This document shows, piece by piece, positions 44,867-59,243 of a DNA stretch of 64,000 bases. The notes under the pieces were generated by a model that saw nothing but the letters and a program-made list of their open reading frames with translations, was not told the DNA's origin and did not search any database. This DNA comes from Plasmopara viticola (lineage: Eukaryota; Oomycota; Peronosporomycetes; Peronosporales; Peronosporaceae): positions 663,501 to 727,500 of the forward strand of contig MBPM02000029.1 of the NCBI GenBank assembly GCA_001695595.3, given 5' to 3'. The position numbers and the translations under genes were made by a program. How positions within the stretch are numbered: the first letter of the stretch is position 1; every line of letters starts with the position of its first letter.

Positions 44867-47800
44867 CTACACTTTGTCACTTGGTTTTATGCCAGTGGAT
44901 AGCAACGCGCTTATTGGTAGCGCACTGTGGTTGTTGCTAAGACCATCGTCAGACTCACTGTCCTTCCCTCTGTCTTGTGTCTTGCGTCGCTTCAATTCAT
45001 TCACATCGGGCACATCAATATGCTTGGGGTCCAATCCCTTCTCGTGGCAGTCCCACGCCATCTCGAGCCCCGTCTCCAAGTTGCGTACCCAACGTTGCGT
45101 ATCAAACAATGGACACTCGAGCCGTTCTTGTTCAAGTCGTCGTCGCAATTTCCACAGGCGGTCCGTGTCTGTGGCCAATGCAACTGCCAATTCTTCATAT
45201 TCCTCGAGTGAATTTGTTATCAAGTCGCTCATATTGGCCGCACGCAACAAACTCGCGGCGACTCGAGTAGCCATTCGATCCTGTGGCATTGTCACCATTG
45301 GTGTACCACCCCATAAAATGTCACAACCCGTCGTATGCGCATTACACTCTGGAGTATCGAGAAATAAATCAGCCAAGTACCCCCGCTTCAAATGTTCCTC
45401 TTTTGGCGCCACGTCTGTGAAGATGAGACGGGTCTGGTCCGTAAACCCACGCGCTTGAGCTTCTGCGCGAATATTTGCCTCGGCAATCGGAGGAAATCGT
45501 AAGAGCCACAAGACGGAATTCGGGACACGTTTGAGAATGTTCATCCATGTCGTAAACGTCACGGGATCAATTTTGTACACTTGATTAAAGTTGCAAAAGA
45601 CAAACTTGTCGTCGGGGACACCATAATCCGCTCGCACGGGACACGTGGTGGTATCCAAAACCTCCCGAGCCGATTGTTTGTGGTCATTCACAAAGTACGA
45701 ATGGGGCATCGTAATCTGTTTCTCGGTAAAGTAGCGACGGTACTCGGGTGGTACAACCATGGCGTCACTCACCATGTACTGAATGTAATTGGCACCCAAG
45801 GTCCCACAAAACCCCATATAACTCACTTGCACAGGCGCTGGCTGCAGTGCAAAAATTTCATTGCGTGCACCTTTCGTGTACCCATTCAAATTAACCAAAA
45901 TATGAATCCCATCACCGTGAATCGTACGAGCCGCATCGCCATTCGAAAGGGTACAAATGTCGGTAAAATGCTCGACACTGCTTGTAATTTGCTTGCGCCA
46001 CGTCGAGCCATCGTCGGGGGACGTGGCGTAGCAAAAGACTTGAAACTTGCTCTTGTCGTGCATGCCAAAGACACTTTGCATCAAATGGGCCAGTGGATGA
46101 TTCCCTAGATCGGACGACACGTACCCAATGCGAAGTCGTTCAGACGAACGTTTTGGCTTAAAGTGCATGCGTGGCAAGTCGACAAGACTCACATTAAGTT
46201 TCGCACGCTCTGCATAGCGCTTGGAAATATCTTGAAAATGCTGCATCGAAAGGGGGTACACAAGAGCGTGAAAGGGTTGCACGGCTGGTAGTACATCTTT
46301 TGTACGCAACTGTTCGTCCACAAACCGTTGCAACGTTTCCGTATCTTGTTTTCGTGTTTGCCAGTCACAGATGAAAACCATCGAGTGAAAATAATTGGCA
46401 AAAGCATCGGGAAAGTGGGGACGTAAAGCCAGTGCCTTGCGGTAACACGTAATTGCATTTTCGAGTTGCCCACCGTCTTTGTACGCACTCGCGAGGTTAC
46501 TGTACGCATCTGGAAACAGGGGTTTCAATCGAATTGCCGTCGAGTAACACTGGATCGCTTCTTCCAGCCGACACAAATCTTTAAAGACGTTTCCCATATT
46601 GCTGTAGGCATCGGCAAAGTTGGGGTCAATGGTAATGGCTTGTTCATAGTGGGCCAATGCCTGGTCCAACTTTCCCTGTTCTTTCAAAACGCTGCCAATG
46701 TTGCTGTGTGCAGCTGCGAATTGCGGCATTAATTGGACGGCGGTCGTGTAGCAATGCAGCGCTTCCTTGACCAATCCCTTGTCCTTTAAAGCATTTCCTA
46801 AATTATTGTACGCATGTGAATGGTCGGGTTTTAATTGCAACGCTGTTCGATAGCACGTGACAGCTTGTTCCAATTGACCACACTCGCGAAGCGCATTGCC
46901 TAAATTGTTGTATGCATCGGGGAAGTTTGGTTCCAATTGAATCGCATGCCGAAACGTATGAATCGCTTGTTCCAATTGCCCGGCATCAAAGTAGCAACTG
47001 GCCAAATTGCCATGTGCAATGGCAAACGTCGGTCGAATCTCGAGGGCCATCTTGTACGCTTTAATGGCTTCGTCGACTCGATTCACTTCTTTCAACACGT
47101 TGCCGAGATTACTGTACGCATCCGCAAAGTCGGGAGCAAGGCGAATGGCTTCCCGGTAGTGATCGATTGCAGCCTCTAGTTGCCCTTCGTCCTTTAACAG
47201 CCCCGCTAAATTACTCCAAGCAATGGCAAAACTGGGTTTAATCCGTAAGGCCTGGGCATAACAGAGTTTGGCGTCCGCCACCCGACCTTGCACCTTGTAC
47301 AAGTTCCCTAAGTTGCTATGGGCGTCCACAAGTTGCGGGTCGAGCAAAATCGCCATCTTGTACGTCTCGACAGCTTCATGACTCTGTCCCAAGAGCATGT
47401 AACAATTGGCCAAATTGTTGTACGCATCGCCAAAGCGCGGGTTTAACTTGATGGCCCGAATGTAAAATTGCACGGCGCCAGTCAAATCACCCAATTCTTT
47501 CAAGGCATTGCCCAAGTTGCCATACGCCTCGGCGAAATTCGGGGCCACGCGAATGCACTGTTGATTATAAAAGATGCTTTCGGAAAAATTCCCGAGTTGA
47601 AAGTGCAGAGCGCCTAATAAAAGTAAATTGTCCGTCCGATACGCGTCCGACTCGTAGAGCTGTTCACACAGTCGCAGGGCCTCAAGGTAGTAGCCAGCCA
47701 CGTATTGTTCATGGGCGAGATTAAATAGATCTACATTGACACAACGTGAGTCGTGGCGTTCCTGAACAGAAAGCCGCGAGGCACCATCACGTACATGTAA

Positions 47801-47879
47801 AGCGCTGTTGACTCGTGTCGGTCGGTGCAAAGGTTGGCAAAGTCGCCATGTGGGTCAGTTCAGGGTACGGATATGCCAT
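44867..47879 (-). CDS. OGT: O-GlcNAc transferase (OGT/SEC type) with TPR repeats
   Basis: It transfers N-acetylglucosamine (or a related sugar) to Ser/Thr of nuclear and cytosolic proteins. I propose two exons on the minus strand, 47879-47795 and 47730-44867, giving 982 residues. The long frame has no ATG at its own 5' end; it opens with TTG at 47830. A 64-bp intron (47731-47794, GTACGT..TGTAG) joins an upstream ATG exon and places LFNLAHEQYVAGYYLEAL next to a plausible leader, as in animal OGT. About a dozen 34-residue TPRs (DAYNNLGNAL-like) fill residues 30-460. The catalytic part has DLGNHPLAHLMQ with the key His, NGYTKGARNE, FCNFNQVYKIDP with the donor-binding Lys, LLRFPP, PKEEHL, and CNAHTTGCDILWGG.TPMVTMP (residues near 880). 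Everything looks intact. The intron is an inference from splice signals and phase. Confidence 0.93.
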
Positions 47880-48394
47880 TTGAATCGGTTACAAGTCGCG
47901 GCGTTTAACGCCACTTGCTACAATCAAGTCGCTGGATGAGTTTAGACTAGACAATCTCGGGAATCGGGATTAAAAAATGTGGCCAAGGAAGCCGTTGTGG
48001 GCTGGTGGGTGGGCCTGCCTCTCTAAGTGGTAGCGTAGGGTGGGGGTTGAGGGGAGACTTGATGCCTTCGTCTTGTAATATCGCAAGGCTCTCGCAGCCT
48101 CCCACACAGGATATCACGAACGTAAGGACATAAGGACAGACATTGAGACACAGAGACATCCGTGATCACATGATCACACGGTGTATTAGACTTTTGGCTG
48201 GCGTCAGTTTTCCTATGTTTCGTCGCCCAAAGATGGGAGGGCGGTCCCTACCCCTTTCTAGCAACGACAGGACTAACGCTCAACGCTCGAAACGTGCGAC
48301 ATGGTGGCTGGAGGAGGGTCTGGATCAAGAATGGAATGACATGAAGGGGCGACGAAATATTTGAGACGCAAAAAAAAGTGAGGTGGGAAGGGAT

Positions 48395-48445
<51 letters not shown>

Positions 48446-49544
48446 ATCCTGTTTGGTTGGGTCTTCTCCGCCTAGCCCTAGATGCAAAATTACTATACAC
48501 AACCTAGGTACCTACTGACTTTCTGGCACCCTATTGGCTTCCAACAAAGAAAGTAAGTGGACGGCTTTCTGCCGTGGTGATGACAAAAACGGAAGCTTCC
48601 CATCTCGCAGCCGAGCGGCTGAATCCCTTGTAATTCCTTTCGTGGATTTGTTTTAATTCTGGAATTGGCTCTTTGAAACCTGGTAGACCTTTGCTACTAT
48701 GTTGTATGATGGAAAAGCCATGAGGTTTGACAGGCAACGGGTAGGATGGTCAGTGCAGGGAGGGAGCTCATGTGTTGCAATGAGCGCTTATCCCAATCGA
48801 GCGGGCCAGACTGTGATAACTGCGAACGATCCGTTAAGGCATCTTGACCGTGCTCGCCTATAACCCACAGCCACACAATTAAAAAACGCGTTTTTAGAGT
48901 AGCACAATGGCACTTGCCGTCACAACGTTCCCGTGTCGCAACCATGGAGTATTTTTTCACCAATGTAGCTGATTGTGGGAATTTACGTAGATGTGGTCTA
49001 AAATTTGAAATCGCCGTCCTCAAATCTACGTGATTTTGTTCATATTGTCGTTTCACATGCTGGCCTTTGCATTCGAACATTTTTGTCAGTAAACTCCAAG
49101 ACCTCACAAAGGTGGAGGCACTAGTTAAAAGGTGAGTAGTGCTTTTTGCTACGATAGCCATGACAACTGCAATTTCCTTAGTGTTTATTAATAGCGACAA
49201 GATTTTTTTACTGGTAGAGCACCACGTAGCAGATGCTGTCTGTGGCTGTGAATCAGGCGCAGAAAATGCGACCTAACGGTTTTGTACTGTAATCTGGTCC
49301 TCAAATTTTGAGCTTGAATTACACAAGCGCGATCGTGCTGCCTTGATTCCTGCTTCACTTTTCTTTGCTCCCTCCTGATGGCACAAGAATACGCTAGTGG
49401 TGCAATTTCGCAAACGAGTGTTAGGTAGATTTACAATGTTTTGATTTAAAGCTATGGCTAAAAACGTGGATCATTTCCATACATTTTTCTTTATAGATAA
49501 GGAAATATCTTTCGATTTTTAAATTGAAAGATATAGACTTGTAT
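47880..49544. other. Intergenic region upstream of OGT
   Basis: No convincing gene. It holds a GA microsatellite (48400-48443). A minus-strand frame at 49200-48697 starts with TTG, resembles no family I know, and may be chance. The OGT promoter should lie in its left part, but no clear initiator is seen. Confidence 0.4.
48400..48443 (+). repeat. (GA)22 microsatellite
   Basis: An uninterrupted run of GA dinucleotides, 44 bp. It lies about 520 bp upstream of the OGT start codon. It creates false Ser/Leu-rich frames on the minus strand. Confidence 0.98.
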
Positions 49545-49869
49545 TTCCGGACAAGGTTGGGGTGACGCCCTCCTTCCAAGCGCGGGGGCTAAATGCTCGC
49601 GCGCTTCGGGCAGGTGCTCTCGGGCATCTGCAGGTCTCTAACGGGTCTCACCCTCGACGCGACGGTCTCCAGCACCAGGGCGCCACCTGGGCTCTTACCA
49701 AGTCAGAACTACACAAAATAATGGAAGACCCTCACGGCCTCGGTGCTGGCTGCACTGCCCGCCGAACGAGACCCGACGTATGCGGACACCACTCTATGCC
49801 GTGGACTAGCCATAGAGCCTAGCACGTGCATAACTTGGCAACGCGATAACGTAATACAATACAATACAA
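49545..49869 (+). mobile_element. SINE-like element, copy 2
   Basis: A 325-bp copy of the element at 35429, with a 12-bp target-site duplication ATAGACTTGTAT at 49533-49544 and 49870-49881 and an (AATAC)n-type tail. The two full copies differ at only a handful of positions, so the family was active fairly recently. Confidence 0.92.
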
Positions 49870-49881
49870 ATAGACTTGTAT

Positions 49882-52800
49882 ACTTATAAGCCCTATTAGC
49901 TACGAGTAGTTATTTGAAGGCTTTCTGTGCAGTTACCTTAAAAAATGGGTTCGGCAACTAGAATTAGCTCTACTTAAATCTCCCTTAAATAAAAGGCCAA
50001 AAAGATGAAGACGTTGCAGACTGATGGCAGCTCTCATAGACCATGCGATGACTTTACAACATGCAGCCGTCAAGTTGACGAGCCAAATCAGCACCGTTCA
50101 TGAAATGGGTTGTGTTCTTGTATGGGTTAGTCACATTAAGTACGAGGAAACGCTGCAATTTAGCAAGTGCTATTTGCGAGCGCCCATTTTTCGCTTACGA
50201 GCGCTTACCCTACAAATAGAACCGCGCAATGAACTCTTCATGAGAGAAATAGACGCCACACATTAGCAGTAAGCTTTGCTTGAGAAACCTATACATTCTA
50301 CGTACATGTGCGGTGATTATTTCTTGCGTACGGAACATCGTCAAAACATCTCGAAACGACATTGGCATTAAGATTGACACTATTCCCTCTATTGTAATCC
50401 TTTTAACATCCAAGTTGCATCGTGTACCAAGCTCTTTATGCGCACAGAATGTTGTACTTAATAGCTTATAGGGAACCTGGCATGTACACGCACTCTATCT
50501 TGGCATCGCCGAAGACAGCAACGACGGTAATCTATGCATCATTCGGCCAACCTAACTGCTATAACTCATTAGCAGAGTCAAGAGCATCTCAATTTTGGGC
50601 TGCTGGCGCGGGAACGTCGCACATTGCAACCAATCTGCTTGCAATCTCTGCTTCTTTCAGCGGGCGGTTGAGGCTCCAGAGATGCATCAACGTGCTCTGG
50701 TTGTGAGGGATCTCTCGGTGTGGATTATGCATGAGTTTTTCTGACATATCAGCGGTACTGCCAATGTCAACATACCTGCATTGTCGGCAAACAATGTTGT
50801 TGTGAATGTTGTTGCTGTGCATATCGCTGCATTAAAAGTTGCGTAAAGATCGAGCACTCGCGTGGCTGATTTCATAGCTTATTGTTCAGAAGCTACTTAT
50901 AAAACGCCGACCATGGTTAATCGAGGGGCGACTACCGAGGATGCGAGCATGCGCTACTTGTTCTATGTTGTACACGTCGCATTTGCTGTCATGACGACTT
51001 TTTGCTGCCTAATCATGTCGTTCAAATGTTGAAAAGTGCAAGCACCTTTCGTGATCTGTTTCGTGCGTTGTGAAGTACAGTTGCTGCCTTAAAAGGCTCA
51101 TGATTATGCTCGTCTTAGTAACCAACGATTCTCCATTCCAGATAGTATTGTCTGTTGCACTGCCACTACGTTTCAAAATCTGCTGATTTTGCTGCGTCTT
51201 TTGCTTCTGCTGATTGTGGGTTGACGAATTCAGCGGTGCATACGCACGCTAAGTCAAATTTTTGTTGTCGCCACCCACCTTGTCGCCCTTTCTGCGGGTG
51301 TTTTGAGGAACTATATGCACCCTTTATGGTGAGTTTGGGTAATAATGGTGGCGTATGCAGCCTATAGGCTCTTAAACACTCGCTCAAAGGTTCACAGAGC
51401 GTGGTAATGTTGTCTATGGATGCAACTTTCGAAAGAGTACGGCAGAGTAGCTATTCTTGCGAAAGCTGTACAAAATAGCTTTTGGGGTTAAGATGCATGT
51501 AAGAGAGACTTAGCATCTGAGAAACGATGTTTTGAATCTTGCAGTCAATGATAATGCAGAACAACCAATTAGTGTAATTCAAATTTGTGCGATCAGCGCT
51601 TGATATTAAATACGGGGTGCTCGTTAAGCATAGCGCACGTAAGATTAGACCAATCCGCCCATAGCAGGCCAGAGCTTATATCCAATCTTTCAATCGAAAC
51701 AATGGCTTTCCGCTATAGTCAGAGTAAAGTGGTCGCTTTAAGTGTGTGCCAGGCACTCCATCGATGTGTATACCGGTGTGCATGACGGTAAGTTTGGATT
51801 TTTTCTCAAGAATTGTTTTTTATAGAAGCGATAGCGACTTCAGTCGACAATAAGAACTATAAGATGATTCTATTGAGTAAAGCAGCCTTTCGACTGCAAT
51901 CTGTTGCACGCTATTATTTTCTTTAAGCCGGGAAAACGGAACGGTCGTTTACCCAAAGATCGTATATATCTCGAGCGCCTCCTCTATGGTAGGTGCTGTG
52001 TCAATCCATCACACGTGGTAGCATCCATAGTCGGTCTTACGCCAGAGCGGGTAAAAAGTCCCCGCGACAGAGTCAAAATAGTTAGATTCACCTAATCGCA
52101 TCTTTCGGACAGGGAGTGCGTACTACTCAGAAGATTTGCTACCTTTTTCTATAGGCCTGGATTAAGCACAGCTCTTCCTGCTGCCCAGTGCTAGAACCCT
52201 TCAAAGCGCTCAAGCTCTACCGACAGGATTTATACTCGGGAGCTTAAACAGCACAAAAATTCTGACCCTCCTCCTGTGATTTTCGAGCCGATGAAGCTTA
52301 AGGCCCTCTCTCACATCTAAAAGGAAAGAATGCTAGAGCTTCCCTTTTAGATTACGAAGGTCGAGATGCCGGCTTTGATCACGGACGATAAGGTGCACGT
52401 GGCGCTTAAATGAGAAAACATGCTCCATCATTTATGTGTATATGTATCCTGGAATCATATGAAAAAAAGTTTAGAGCAGTATATTTTTCGGCAAGGCGAT
52501 TTTTGAGCTTTATAAGCGCTCACACTTTTTTGTTTTCATGTGAGGTAGGTGTGAAATATTTATTGTAAAGGGTGTTTCAGGATTCTAATATTGAGGATTT
52601 TTTTTCCGAACAAGCCGCGGTGACTGTGTTTATAGACAACCAAAGAACATAAGCTCAGTACAGGAATTAGCAATGAAAGAAAAATTAATATACTGAATGG
52701 CTTGATTTTCTGAAACTTCGTGAATGGGCATCTTTTTGTATCTCATAAGGTGTTCGAAGGACTGCTGACTCGGTATCAGTCCTAACATAGTTAAGCGCTG

Positions 52801-55800
52801 CCGACCAATGCGATACCAGTGAAATGGTTGCGGCAATCTATGATTTGTGCCTGGTCTGAAGCCACTTCGAGAATTTAAAAGCTTAATGTAAAAATACTTA
52901 CCTCTAATACTAGAAAAAAAGCTGGTCACTACTAGGTGTAGAGCGTCCTACTAAGGAGAAGCTATCTTATCATTGCGAGTGTTTGGCTGATACACACCAT
53001 GGAAGCCTAGTCCATGAACACTTGACTGCTCTCAAAAGAGAACCTAACATGCATTTCTTTTTACAATGTATTGAATTGCTTCGATCCAATGTAACGGCAC
53101 AATCCAAAAATTGAAATATATTTTTTGTATGATCTTAACTTTACATTAAGTTGTCGTTACTTATTTCAGTTGAGCACTTCGATATCCAATATTACGGGTT
53201 GCACTCGTTTTTTGAGCCGACAACGTTTGATTCACTGCTCAATGTACACGAAGTGGGTGGATGGTATAAAATCGATGTTGAAGCTTGGCAGACTGCCGCG
53301 CGTCGAGAGTATTGTGCGTTGGCAAATAGTTGCGGTCAGCATGAACAAGTTGGCTAATGCACTAATTGAGAGCAGTGAAAGCATGTAAAATTATTTGTCT
53401 GTCGAATGGGGTTCTATACTTTGTAAGGTCGAAACAACCTTTGCTATGAGCTTTGGAGATTTCAACAGCACGAGATTTAAGTTATTCTCAAATAAAGATA
53501 GATACAGATTGATCTTATGCACAAGTTATAAATCGTTATGCGGGCAAGACCCTTCAAGTCAGCTGATCAATTTCGCGCATCGGGGCTTCGGTGAGCCATG
53601 TTGTTAACTTTGCTGTCCTTTGGAATAAAGCCAGAAAAGATACAGGCCTGAATATTTTTGGGATGACGAAGGCCCTGTTTTCTTCACAAAGCAGGACATA
53701 ACGATGTTCAAAATGCTTCCGTTGTTAAAAACTTCAAAGCAACGCTTTATGGGTGGACGACAGCAAACGTCAATGAGCGTCAGCACAAGACCTGAAATGT
53801 CGTTCTCAACGATCGGGTAGAATTTATGAATACGAAACGCTTTTGTAATCATTTGTTGCGGAAACAGAGTCGTGATTTGTTTTCATGCTTGCACAGCATA
53901 AAGTGTCGGTCTTCTTTTTGGTTGCCGTAAAAGTTTGTGTGCGTACTTGTAGAAGTTTAACATGCAAAGCTTTTACTCTCTATCAGCGCCGACGTATCGC
54001 ACGACACGTGCCTCATTCCGTTGACCGTATAAATGGGGTGTCGTGATTGTAGCGCTCGTGTATCCTTTGCCAAAGTGAGCACTGAACGCTACGGTCCCAA
54101 CTCTTTACAATTCTTTCTGAAGATGAAATGCGGGTAGTTTTGCCAACGATACACATGCGCCAATCGTCCATACCGACCAGCTTGACCGTTTTTTTATTTG
54201 CGAAGTTCAACTATTCGATATCTGCGATCTTTGTTGTCCAGAGACTTGTAACTGTACGTGATAAACCGATAAAAAAATATGTCGGAGATCGTACAAAATT
54301 GGCCAGCCATTCTGTCAAATTTGCAGACAGAGCGTTGCCTTTGCAGTTTTTACTATCAGTGGAACGATCTGTTTTATGAGACTAAATCATAGAAACAGAT
54401 ATAAATCACAAAAAATGCGTGCTTTTCCTCCTGAACCTTCAGGTCTTGACCGTCCCTGGACCAATCCGATTCTTTTTCGACGTTTTCACCAAACTTGTTA
54501 CATCTTCTATAGCTCCACTTTTCCTAATTACCGTGTAGTCACTTCACAGCTTCTCTCGGAGGCGATTAGCAGTGCTATCCATTGGCGTTTGTCACAAAGG
54601 TCAATATAAGCTCAACCTCAGCAAAAAGGCTACCAGTGCGCTTTTAAAAACGTTCTTCAATTATATCATCGAAACATGCCGAAGTCACACGCGTCGAAAA
54701 CTTTGGAGCCTAAAAAGCATACCTAGCTCAGGGTGAAAACACCTACGATAACTGGGAAGACTTGAAAAGGAGAAAGAAACATAATTTGCTGCTCCGAGTA
54801 AGAAATGTTAGAATGGCGATGTTATGGACCTTGCAGAGTAAAGCGTCCCAAAATTTTCTTGAAGCTCGGTGGAAGAGTACGTGGAAGGAGACTTACGTGC
54901 AATGGTTTAGTTGAAAGCAGCATTTCCTACCCCGGATGAGTTTAAGCATCAACTTACGCAAATTGTTTTGCCAACCTACTATGCGTACTATGTACTGTTG
55001 CGTTTCCTCGCAATTCACCAGAAAAAAATACTTAGTTAAATTTGTTCTGGAGCTAGAAACCATGCAGTCACCGTCATTATTGACGAACTGCGCACGAGAG
55101 TGGCCAGGATGGAGGTGCTTTGTGTACTTTTGACCCCGTATGAAAAAGGACCATAAAAATACTGTTAAATTTCGTGCTTAACTCTTAATTGGCATGTATT
55201 CAAGAAAAGGCTACCAGAGCTAGAGACCATTGAATGATCTGGTCTCCATGGCTTGTAGCTATGTTGATCAAGAGAGCGCAGACATGGGAGCTGTATGGGC
55301 ATCCGTCGGTGATTGATCAAGCTGTTTGTGTGGGGTGTCACTGCGCCAAAATTTCACGGCCAACAATATGACTGGAATACGCAAACAACAACACTCATTA
55401 GGCATGTAGTGGTCTGCTAGAAAAGAAGAGGCCTCGAAGAGAATTGGGAGGATGACAAGGCTTAGACCCGAAGAGCTCTGTGCTCAAAAGAATAGATCGC
55501 ACTTTCGAACAGGGTCGAAGCAACCATAAATGTTTCAGAACGATATGAGCGAGTCTTGTTGCCTCCGAAAAATCGGGCAGTTGCTTTAAATGCTACGAGA
55601 TCAGCCATATTTTGCTCTTTGACACTGTTCGCTTAGCGACAGGAACGAGGCTTAATGTACTGATGGTGTCGAAGGATCCGGGTGTATAATTGCTCGAGTT
55701 CGATAGCGTCCAAGGCTCTCTAGTCTTCAACCTAAATTACAACGTATGACTTTGTCCATGGGTTCGCTAAAGCATCACATGCCGCTTCAATTTAGGCTTA

Positions 55801-58800
55801 AGACCTTTAGTATCACTCGCTTTGGTGCCAGCACAACTTTGGTGAATTAGAGTCCTACCTAGGCGAGAAGCAGAATCATTATGGACATGGACACTGGACC
55901 GAGTCGGTCAGCATGCTAAACATTAAATAGCCGGAAGTAAAAAGTGATGGGGTCAAAATCAAGAGTGCATAGCGTGGAGTGGTACATTAACAGCTGAGAT
56001 AGGCTCGCAAAAAACAGCGATTGCTGCATGACGGTGATGGCATATTTGTGGCTTAGGCAAAGCAGTGTGAACGGAAACTACCACTAAGCATGAAGTGGGT
56101 ATGTCTGGGAGAGCTGGGCCATACTTCAAAGGCTCTCAAACGCGCCTGAGATATTTGATCTATTGATGAAGCAATGTTCAGACCTCACAAGCTGTACGCA
56201 CAAACATGCTTCTGTAATATTTTGTCCATAACTGTACAAAACATAGAAAGACAAACATTTCACTCCTCAAGGGCATGCTCACAAATAAAGAAAGCTTGTG
56301 CAGATAACGGCATCTTCAGCGTCAAGATAAATTCCCTATAAGGGTGCTTTATCCGAATGTACGGCCTTCGGGCCTCTTTTAAGGTCTAGGTCATTGTGGA
56401 TTGAGCGAGCTGAACCAGAAAGACTTAAGAAGTTGGTTGTCTTGGACAGTTACTTACACATACACGGTGAAAACTACGCAGAAGTGGCTATGCAACTGTT
56501 GACCATCATGATTAAGCCACATAATGGGCCAACACTAAGAGGATTTTGATGAGGACAAGAGAAATATGTTACAGGCGCCGACCTTGGACGTAAAATCAAA
56601 GCAACCCCTCTCTGTCTTGTGCACCGCGCCTGATTTTGTCGCTGGCAGCGCATTGCCATAAACAGACGCTGAAGAGCAAACTTTAGTGACAGCAAACGTA
56701 TCTCGGCAGCTCAAGGCTGCCAAAAATATACTTTTTGACCGTGTCAAGAAAAACTTGCGGGGAAGTATGCTTTTGTCCAATTATGGGTTCAGCCGCTTTC
56801 TCGCACTGCAACACAGTCACGCTCATCTCCCGCCGGGAGTGACCAGGTAGGTCTCTTGATTTACATAGTACAACTTGTCTCTTAATTTACATAGTACAAC
56901 TTTGAGGTGAGGTACAAGTTAGGACAGCACGACGCTTTTGCTGAAAAAAGTATTGCGTCGCCCAGACTTTGAACTAGTTCATACACAGCTGTGACCTCGT
57001 CTATATCGGATCTAATCCAAAGCGCTTATCGCAGAATTGCATGTGCGTAGCTCTATTAAACGCCGTGAGAAGCGATAGCATTATTAACCCGAATGAGAAA
57101 CTGTCGATGCAATTGAGTGCTATTTTAAATTGGCTCTCGATAAAGCGAGACCTGTTGTTTATAGCCACGTAAAGGTTTTTCATGTTAATGTTCTAAAGTA
57201 TCGTATCGATTTAGCGGCCACTTGGCTGTCGTCTTGGTCAAAATAAAACGTATGGCTTGATAAGAGCTCGCTATCGGTAGCTCGAATTGAGTAAAGGCCT
57301 TGTCAAATGCGGCTGCACCATCAACAAGCTTGCCGGTGCCATTGCGATGCTGGCAGTTGATTTTGGCTCGTCACACAGCAGACAAAACTATAACCGCATG
57401 AACACGATGACTTTATTCAGCGCTACTTAGAGAACGTTTGACGGTTTCAAAAAGTAGCATTGTCGTTTTGACAGACTCTCACAATTATTTGTCGCGGATC
57501 GATTCTTGTGTAATGGCTTCATTTTAAGAAAGTTAATACCCAGGCTGAACATTCTGATGACCGTAATAAGGCGCACGCCGTTCTACTCGAATGGCGTAAC
57601 AAACTCTCGCATTCCATTAGCACCATCGAACTGTTGTGCTAGACCTGATGGACGAGGAATAGCCTTGCAACCAGCCCCTTTACTGCACGTAAATAAGTCG
57701 GAAGACTCTGCGAAACCAATCGAAATTTTGTAAATTGAAATAATCGAATGGCCTTAGACTGCCTTATGCAATCACCAATGTCTTTAAGATCAAATTATAT
57801 TTAGGCGTTATTAATACATTTAGAGCATGGCTAATAGGAGCACAGCGTATGCACTTAAAGCTTTTAAAAGAATTAAAGACTCTCATTGATTCATGTTTTT
57901 TTTCTTAGCAACGTGTGTTGGCACTCGGTGGTGAATTAGCTATAACGCCCATCGTCCAAAGCATTGGCCGTGTTGGATGTTAATCTTACCCGCGGGAAAA
58001 TCCGTATTGCGTACCAAACGAATGCAGGAATTTTGGCATCGGGCGATACGCAGGAAAGCCGAACCGTCAATCGGAGCAGTTTGATTCCAAAGGCGAACTG
58101 CCTTCATCTGGATGCGAAGAGCCAGTTTCTCGCAGAACGATGCAACCGCAGGCTCGAGGCGTGAAAACTGGCCAGGGAGGTTCTGTATATCTCAGAGCTG
58201 CTATACCAAGCCCATGACTTGGCAAAGACAGTCGGGGTCATCGTATTACATTTAGCCAACTCCTGAATTACATCATATCTTTTTAAATGCGTGATTCTGG
58301 GTGCTCGTCTTGCTCCAGCTTCTCTCGATAAAATAAGCGGGCGCCACTATCATGTGGTGTGCATTTTCACGTTATTCCGTCACCGGGGTCAACTACAGAT
58401 TTTTGTGAAGAAAACAAGGTATCCTCACTAAAAGAGCTCATTAGAATAACAACGTTTCCCGTCACTAGGGCAGAATGCGCTAAGGCCACGATCAGAGTCT
58501 ACTTCGAGGCACTTTATCAGAAATGCTTGCTCACAGAAGATTTTGTGGACCATAGATTACAGAGCGAGAGTCTGCCGGTAGTATTCTGCCAAAATGACAT
58601 CGTATAAAAGGAAGTGTTTCACGCGCTTATCGACTTCGCTCAAGCTGTTGCAAAGTGCGACCAGAGAGTACACAACGCTTACGATCATAAGACCACACAG
58701 AGCGTACAATCGTAGAAAATATTCAGTGTGCGTGAGGTGCTCAGTAACAGCTCTGACCTCTCATACGAACGCGGTGTACGACGCACAGTCTTGCGAGAGC

Positions 58801-59231
58801 TTTGCTCACGTGGTCATAGCGTATGTAGGGTGCCATACAAGGCTCTCTTTGAATAGATACACTGTGTAGATCCACTTGCTAATGGAAGCAGTCGGCTCAT
58901 GGGTAGGTGCGAGGCTTCGCCAAGGAGAGCACTCATCGTTTTTTTTGCCGATATCGAGTTTGGCACATCGTGACAATTATGTTTTGTCCGTTTTAAATGG
59001 ATAGTGATTTGCACTTCGAATGACCGAAGTGTCATCCGACGGCTGAGCATGTATTTTTAAGGAGCGGACGACACGGTAAACGCTTGGTCTAGAGTCTGTG
59101 CCGTAAGGAACACCAAGAATGTTGTGTGGGTAATCAAGATGCGAAACAAGTCACAAAGGTGTCATCTAATAAATATTTGAAAAAAGAAATCCTACAAGAA
59201 GATATTGCTTTCATGGGCTTCAAATTTGCAG
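49882..59231. other. Gene-poor 9.3-kb region
   Basis: Read on both strands, this stretch shows only short frames. None starts or ends like a spliced host gene and none matches a family I know. The longest frames (52929-52630 minus, 58594-58869 plus, 53125-53388 plus) have biased or random-looking composition. It is probably old transposon debris beyond visual recognition. A 26-bp tandem repeat lies at 56851-56902. Confidence 0.4.
56851..56902 (+). repeat. 26-bp tandem duplication
   Basis: GTCTCTTGATTTACATAGTA plus CAACTT is followed at once by the same 26 bases with one change. Confidence 0.9.
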
Positions 59232-59243
59232 GGAGAGCGTAAT

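Noticed and set aside
47762..47794. A 33-bp GT..AG stretch as the OGT intron
   Set aside because: It gives the wrong reading phase and an immediate stop; the 64-bp alternative keeps the frame.
48248..48502. Ser/Leu-rich minus-strand frames
   Set aside because: Produced by the GA microsatellite.
48697..49200. 167-codon minus-strand frame as a gene
   Set aside because: It starts with TTG, has no recognisable domain, and no splice-supported extension was seen. I left it as unassigned intergenic sequence.
49562..49822. 86-residue frame and similar ones at 35324-35707, 59192-59522 and 61448-61741
   Set aside because: They lie inside SINE-like copies bounded by target-site duplications; they are repeat sequence, not genes.
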